The translations under genes and the position numbers were made by a program. Positions 62,572 to 64,000 of a stretch of 64,000 nt of DNA are shown piece after piece. The notes under the pieces were generated by a model. The model did not search any database, had not been told where the DNA came from, and saw only the letters and a program-made list of their open reading frames with translations. The stretch covers positions 1-64,000 of the forward strand of contig JAPPLJ010000002.1 in NCBI GenBank assembly GCA_028819475.1. Reading direction: 5' to 3'. Origin of the DNA: Rhodospirillaceae bacterium (GTDB lineage: Bacteria > Pseudomonadota > Alphaproteobacteria > Bin65). Position 1 is the first letter of the stretch; every line of letters starts with the position of its first letter.

Positions 62572-63867
62572 ATGACCGATCGAGTCCCGTCGCCCGATTT
62601 CAGCTATGCCGGCGGGACCCTCTGCGCCGAAGCCCTGCCGCTGTCCGGTATCGCGGCGGACGTCGGCACGCCTTTCTACTGCTATTCGCTGGCCGGCCTC
62701 ACCCGCAGCTACCGGGCGCTGGAGGCGGCGCTCGCCGGGCTGCCGGCCACGATCTGCTACGCCCTGAAGGCCAACTCCAACCAGGCGGTCATCGCGGCCT
62801 TCGCCGGGCTGGGCGCCGGCGCCGACGTCGTGTCGGGCGGCGAACTGCGCCGGGCGCTTGCCGCGGGCGTTCCGGCCGGCCGGATCGTGTTTTCCGGCGT
62901 CGGCAAGACCCAAGAGGAAATCGCCCTGGCGCTGCGCTCCGGCATCCTCCAGCTCAACGTCGAATCGGAAGCGGAACTCGATCTGATCTCCGCCGTCGCC
63001 GCCGGGGTCGGCGTCACGGCGCGGGTCTCCCTGCGCATCAATCCCGATGTCGATGCCCGGACCCACGACAAGATCTCGACCGGCCGCAAGCAGGACAAGT
63101 TCGGCATCGCGATCGACCGGACGCTGCCGGCCTACGCCCGGGCCGCGGAGTTGCCGAACCTGACGCCGTCCGGCCTCGCCATGCATATCGGCTCGCAACT
63201 GCTGAGCCTCGCGCCCTACCGGGCGGCGTTCGGCCGCCTGGCCGGACAGGTCCGCGCGCTACGCGCCGCCGGGCATGGCGTGATAAGCCTCGATCTCGGC
63301 GGCGGCGTCGGCATCACCTACCGGGACGAGGCGCCGCCGCGCTTCGAGGACTATGCCGCGGTGGTGCGCGAAACGGTCGGCGGCCTGGGATGCGAACTGA
63401 TGTTCGAGCCGGGCCGGTCGATGGTCGGCAATGCCGGCGTCCTGGTGGCGCGGGTCCTCTACCTGAAGGATGGCGGCCTCCGGCCGGTCGCGGTGGTCGA
63501 TGCCGCGATGAACGATCTGGCCCGCCCGGCCATGTATGGCGCCTATCATGCGATCGTGCCGGTGACGCAGCCTCAAAATAGCCCAGATTGTGTGGAAACG
63601 GATGTCGTCGGGCCGATCTGCGAAAGCGGCGACACCTTCGCCGTCGCCCGCAGCCTGCCGCCGCTGGCGCCCGGAGATCTGGTGGCATTCGGGTCGGCAG
63701 GGGCGTATGGTTCGGTGATGTCGTCGGCCTACAACAGCCGTCCGCCGGCGCCGGAGGTTCTGGTGAGCGGCGAGCGGTACGCGGTCGTGCGGGCGCGGCA
63801 GACGGTCGACGACCTGATCCGGCAGGAGGCGGTGCCGGATTGGCTGGAGCCGCCGGAAGGAGCCTGA
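62572..63867 (+). CDS. lysA: Diaminopimelate decarboxylase
   Basis: A 431-residue PLP enzyme, last step of lysine synthesis. The PLP Lys is in TICYALKANSNQAVIAA; other family sequence includes GADVVSGGELRRALAAGVPA, the Gly-rich phosphate-binding SLDLGGGVGITYRDE and FEPGRSMVGNAGVLV, and the catalytic Cys in VGPICESGDTFA. It reads into the next gene with 20 bases between. Confidence 0.98.
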   Translation: MTDRVPSPDFSYAGGTLCAEALPLSGIAADVGTPFYCYSLAGLTRSYRALEAALAGLPATICYALKANSNQAVIAAFAGLGAGADVVSGGELRRALAAGVPAGRIVFSGVGKTQEEIALALRSGILQLNVESEAELDLISAVAAGVGVTARVSLRINPDVDARTHDKISTGRKQDKFGIAIDRTLPAYARAAELPNLTPSGLAMHIGSQLLSLAPYRAAFGRLAGQVRALRAAGHGVISLDLGGGVGITYRDEAPPRFEDYAAVVRETVGGLGCELMFEPGRSMVGNAGVLVARVLYLKDGGLRPVAVVDAAMNDLARPAMYGAYHAIVPVTQPQNSPDCVETDVVGPICESGDTFAVARSLPPLAPGDLVAFGSAGAYGSVMSSAYNSRPPAPEVLVSGERYAVVRARQTVDDLIRQEAVPDWLEPPEGA

Positions 63868-63887
63868 AGGAGCCGGAAGGAGAGGGT

Positions 63888-64000
63888 ATGGGCGCTTCGG
63901 ACAAGGGCTGGAAAAGACCGGCCGGGAACGCGGAACGCGAACCCGGCTACGGGTTCCGGACCGCGCTGTCCTGGCTGGCGCTCGCCTGGGAGCGGCTGTG
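63888..64000 (+). CDS. TIGR02302/DUF4175-like membrane protein, N-terminal part only
   Basis: The first 37 codons, running off the window. The start at 63888 has a strong GGAGAGGGT upstream, and the hydrophobic-aromatic stretch TALSWLALAWERLW matches the first membrane segment of TIGR02302-family proteins, large alphaproteobacterial membrane proteins usually encoded after lysA. Assignment rests on this and the gene order. Confidence 0.65.
   Translation, partial: MGASDKGWKRPAGNAEREPGYGFRTALSWLALAWERL

Overview
The window is a high-GC chromosomal segment, most likely from an alphaproteobacterium of the Rhodospirillales type. The evidence is the block argH / lptM / lysA / TIGR02302-type protein at the right end with a divergent TlpA gene, the sdhCDAB cluster, a mesaconyl-CoA hydratase, an RpoH-type sigma factor and the many LivFGHMK-type importers. 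A proteorhodopsin-like gene suggests a sunlit aquatic or aquatic-associated lifestyle. This placement is inferred from gene content only.

Region 1 (0.2-16 kb) is the most striking. A LacI-type repressor and a sodium:solute symporter run leftward. Divergently, a rightward run of genes begins behind a tandem 13-bp LacI-type operator: a sugar-type periplasmic binding protein, a two-domain ABC ATPase with an extra tail, a 110-residue protein made of five IKIVEFD-like motifs, a giant 796-residue permease (RbsC-like core, four 15-residue Gly/Ser repeats and repeated membrane hairpins), a second RbsC-like permease, a proteorhodopsin paralogue without the usual proton donor, a flotillin with a 106-residue internal duplication, a small SCP2-like protein, an alpha/beta hydrolase and a lactonase-like metallo-beta-lactamase. 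The ATPase tail carries the same IKIV-type motif as the small protein. I read this as a light- and membrane-domain-linked import system. The rhodopsin-flotillin pairing matches the group known as flotillin-associated rhodopsins; I do not know of a description of the repeat-bearing transporter.

Region 2 (16-24 kb) holds tRNA-Glu(CTC), an integrase remnant and a mosaic block of glycosyltransferases, methyltransferases and an ATP-grasp protein, partly AT-rich and apparently acquired, for surface polysaccharide. Region 3 (24-37 kb) holds a Tm-1-like protein, a branched-chain-amino-acid-type ABC importer with two tandem binding-protein paralogues, and a galBCD-like gallate/protocatechuate meta-cleavage cluster with its own regulator and binding protein. 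Region 4 (37-49.7 kb) holds TetR, RpoH-like and LysR regulators, a glycine-betaine-type ABC importer, tadA, a histidine kinase fused to an OmpR-type regulator, and gatCA.

Region 5 (49.7-54.5 kb) looks disturbed: a GMC oxidoreductase fragment, an AT-rich orphan gene with a possible nuclease motif, a nitronate monooxygenase broken by an in-frame TAA, and an acyl-CoA synthetase. Region 6 (54.5-64 kb) is core metabolism (sdhCDAB, mesaconyl-CoA hydratase, tlpA, argH, lptM, lysA) with a VapBC-type toxin-antitoxin pair. Dispersed palindromic intergenic repeats of at least two families recur across the window.
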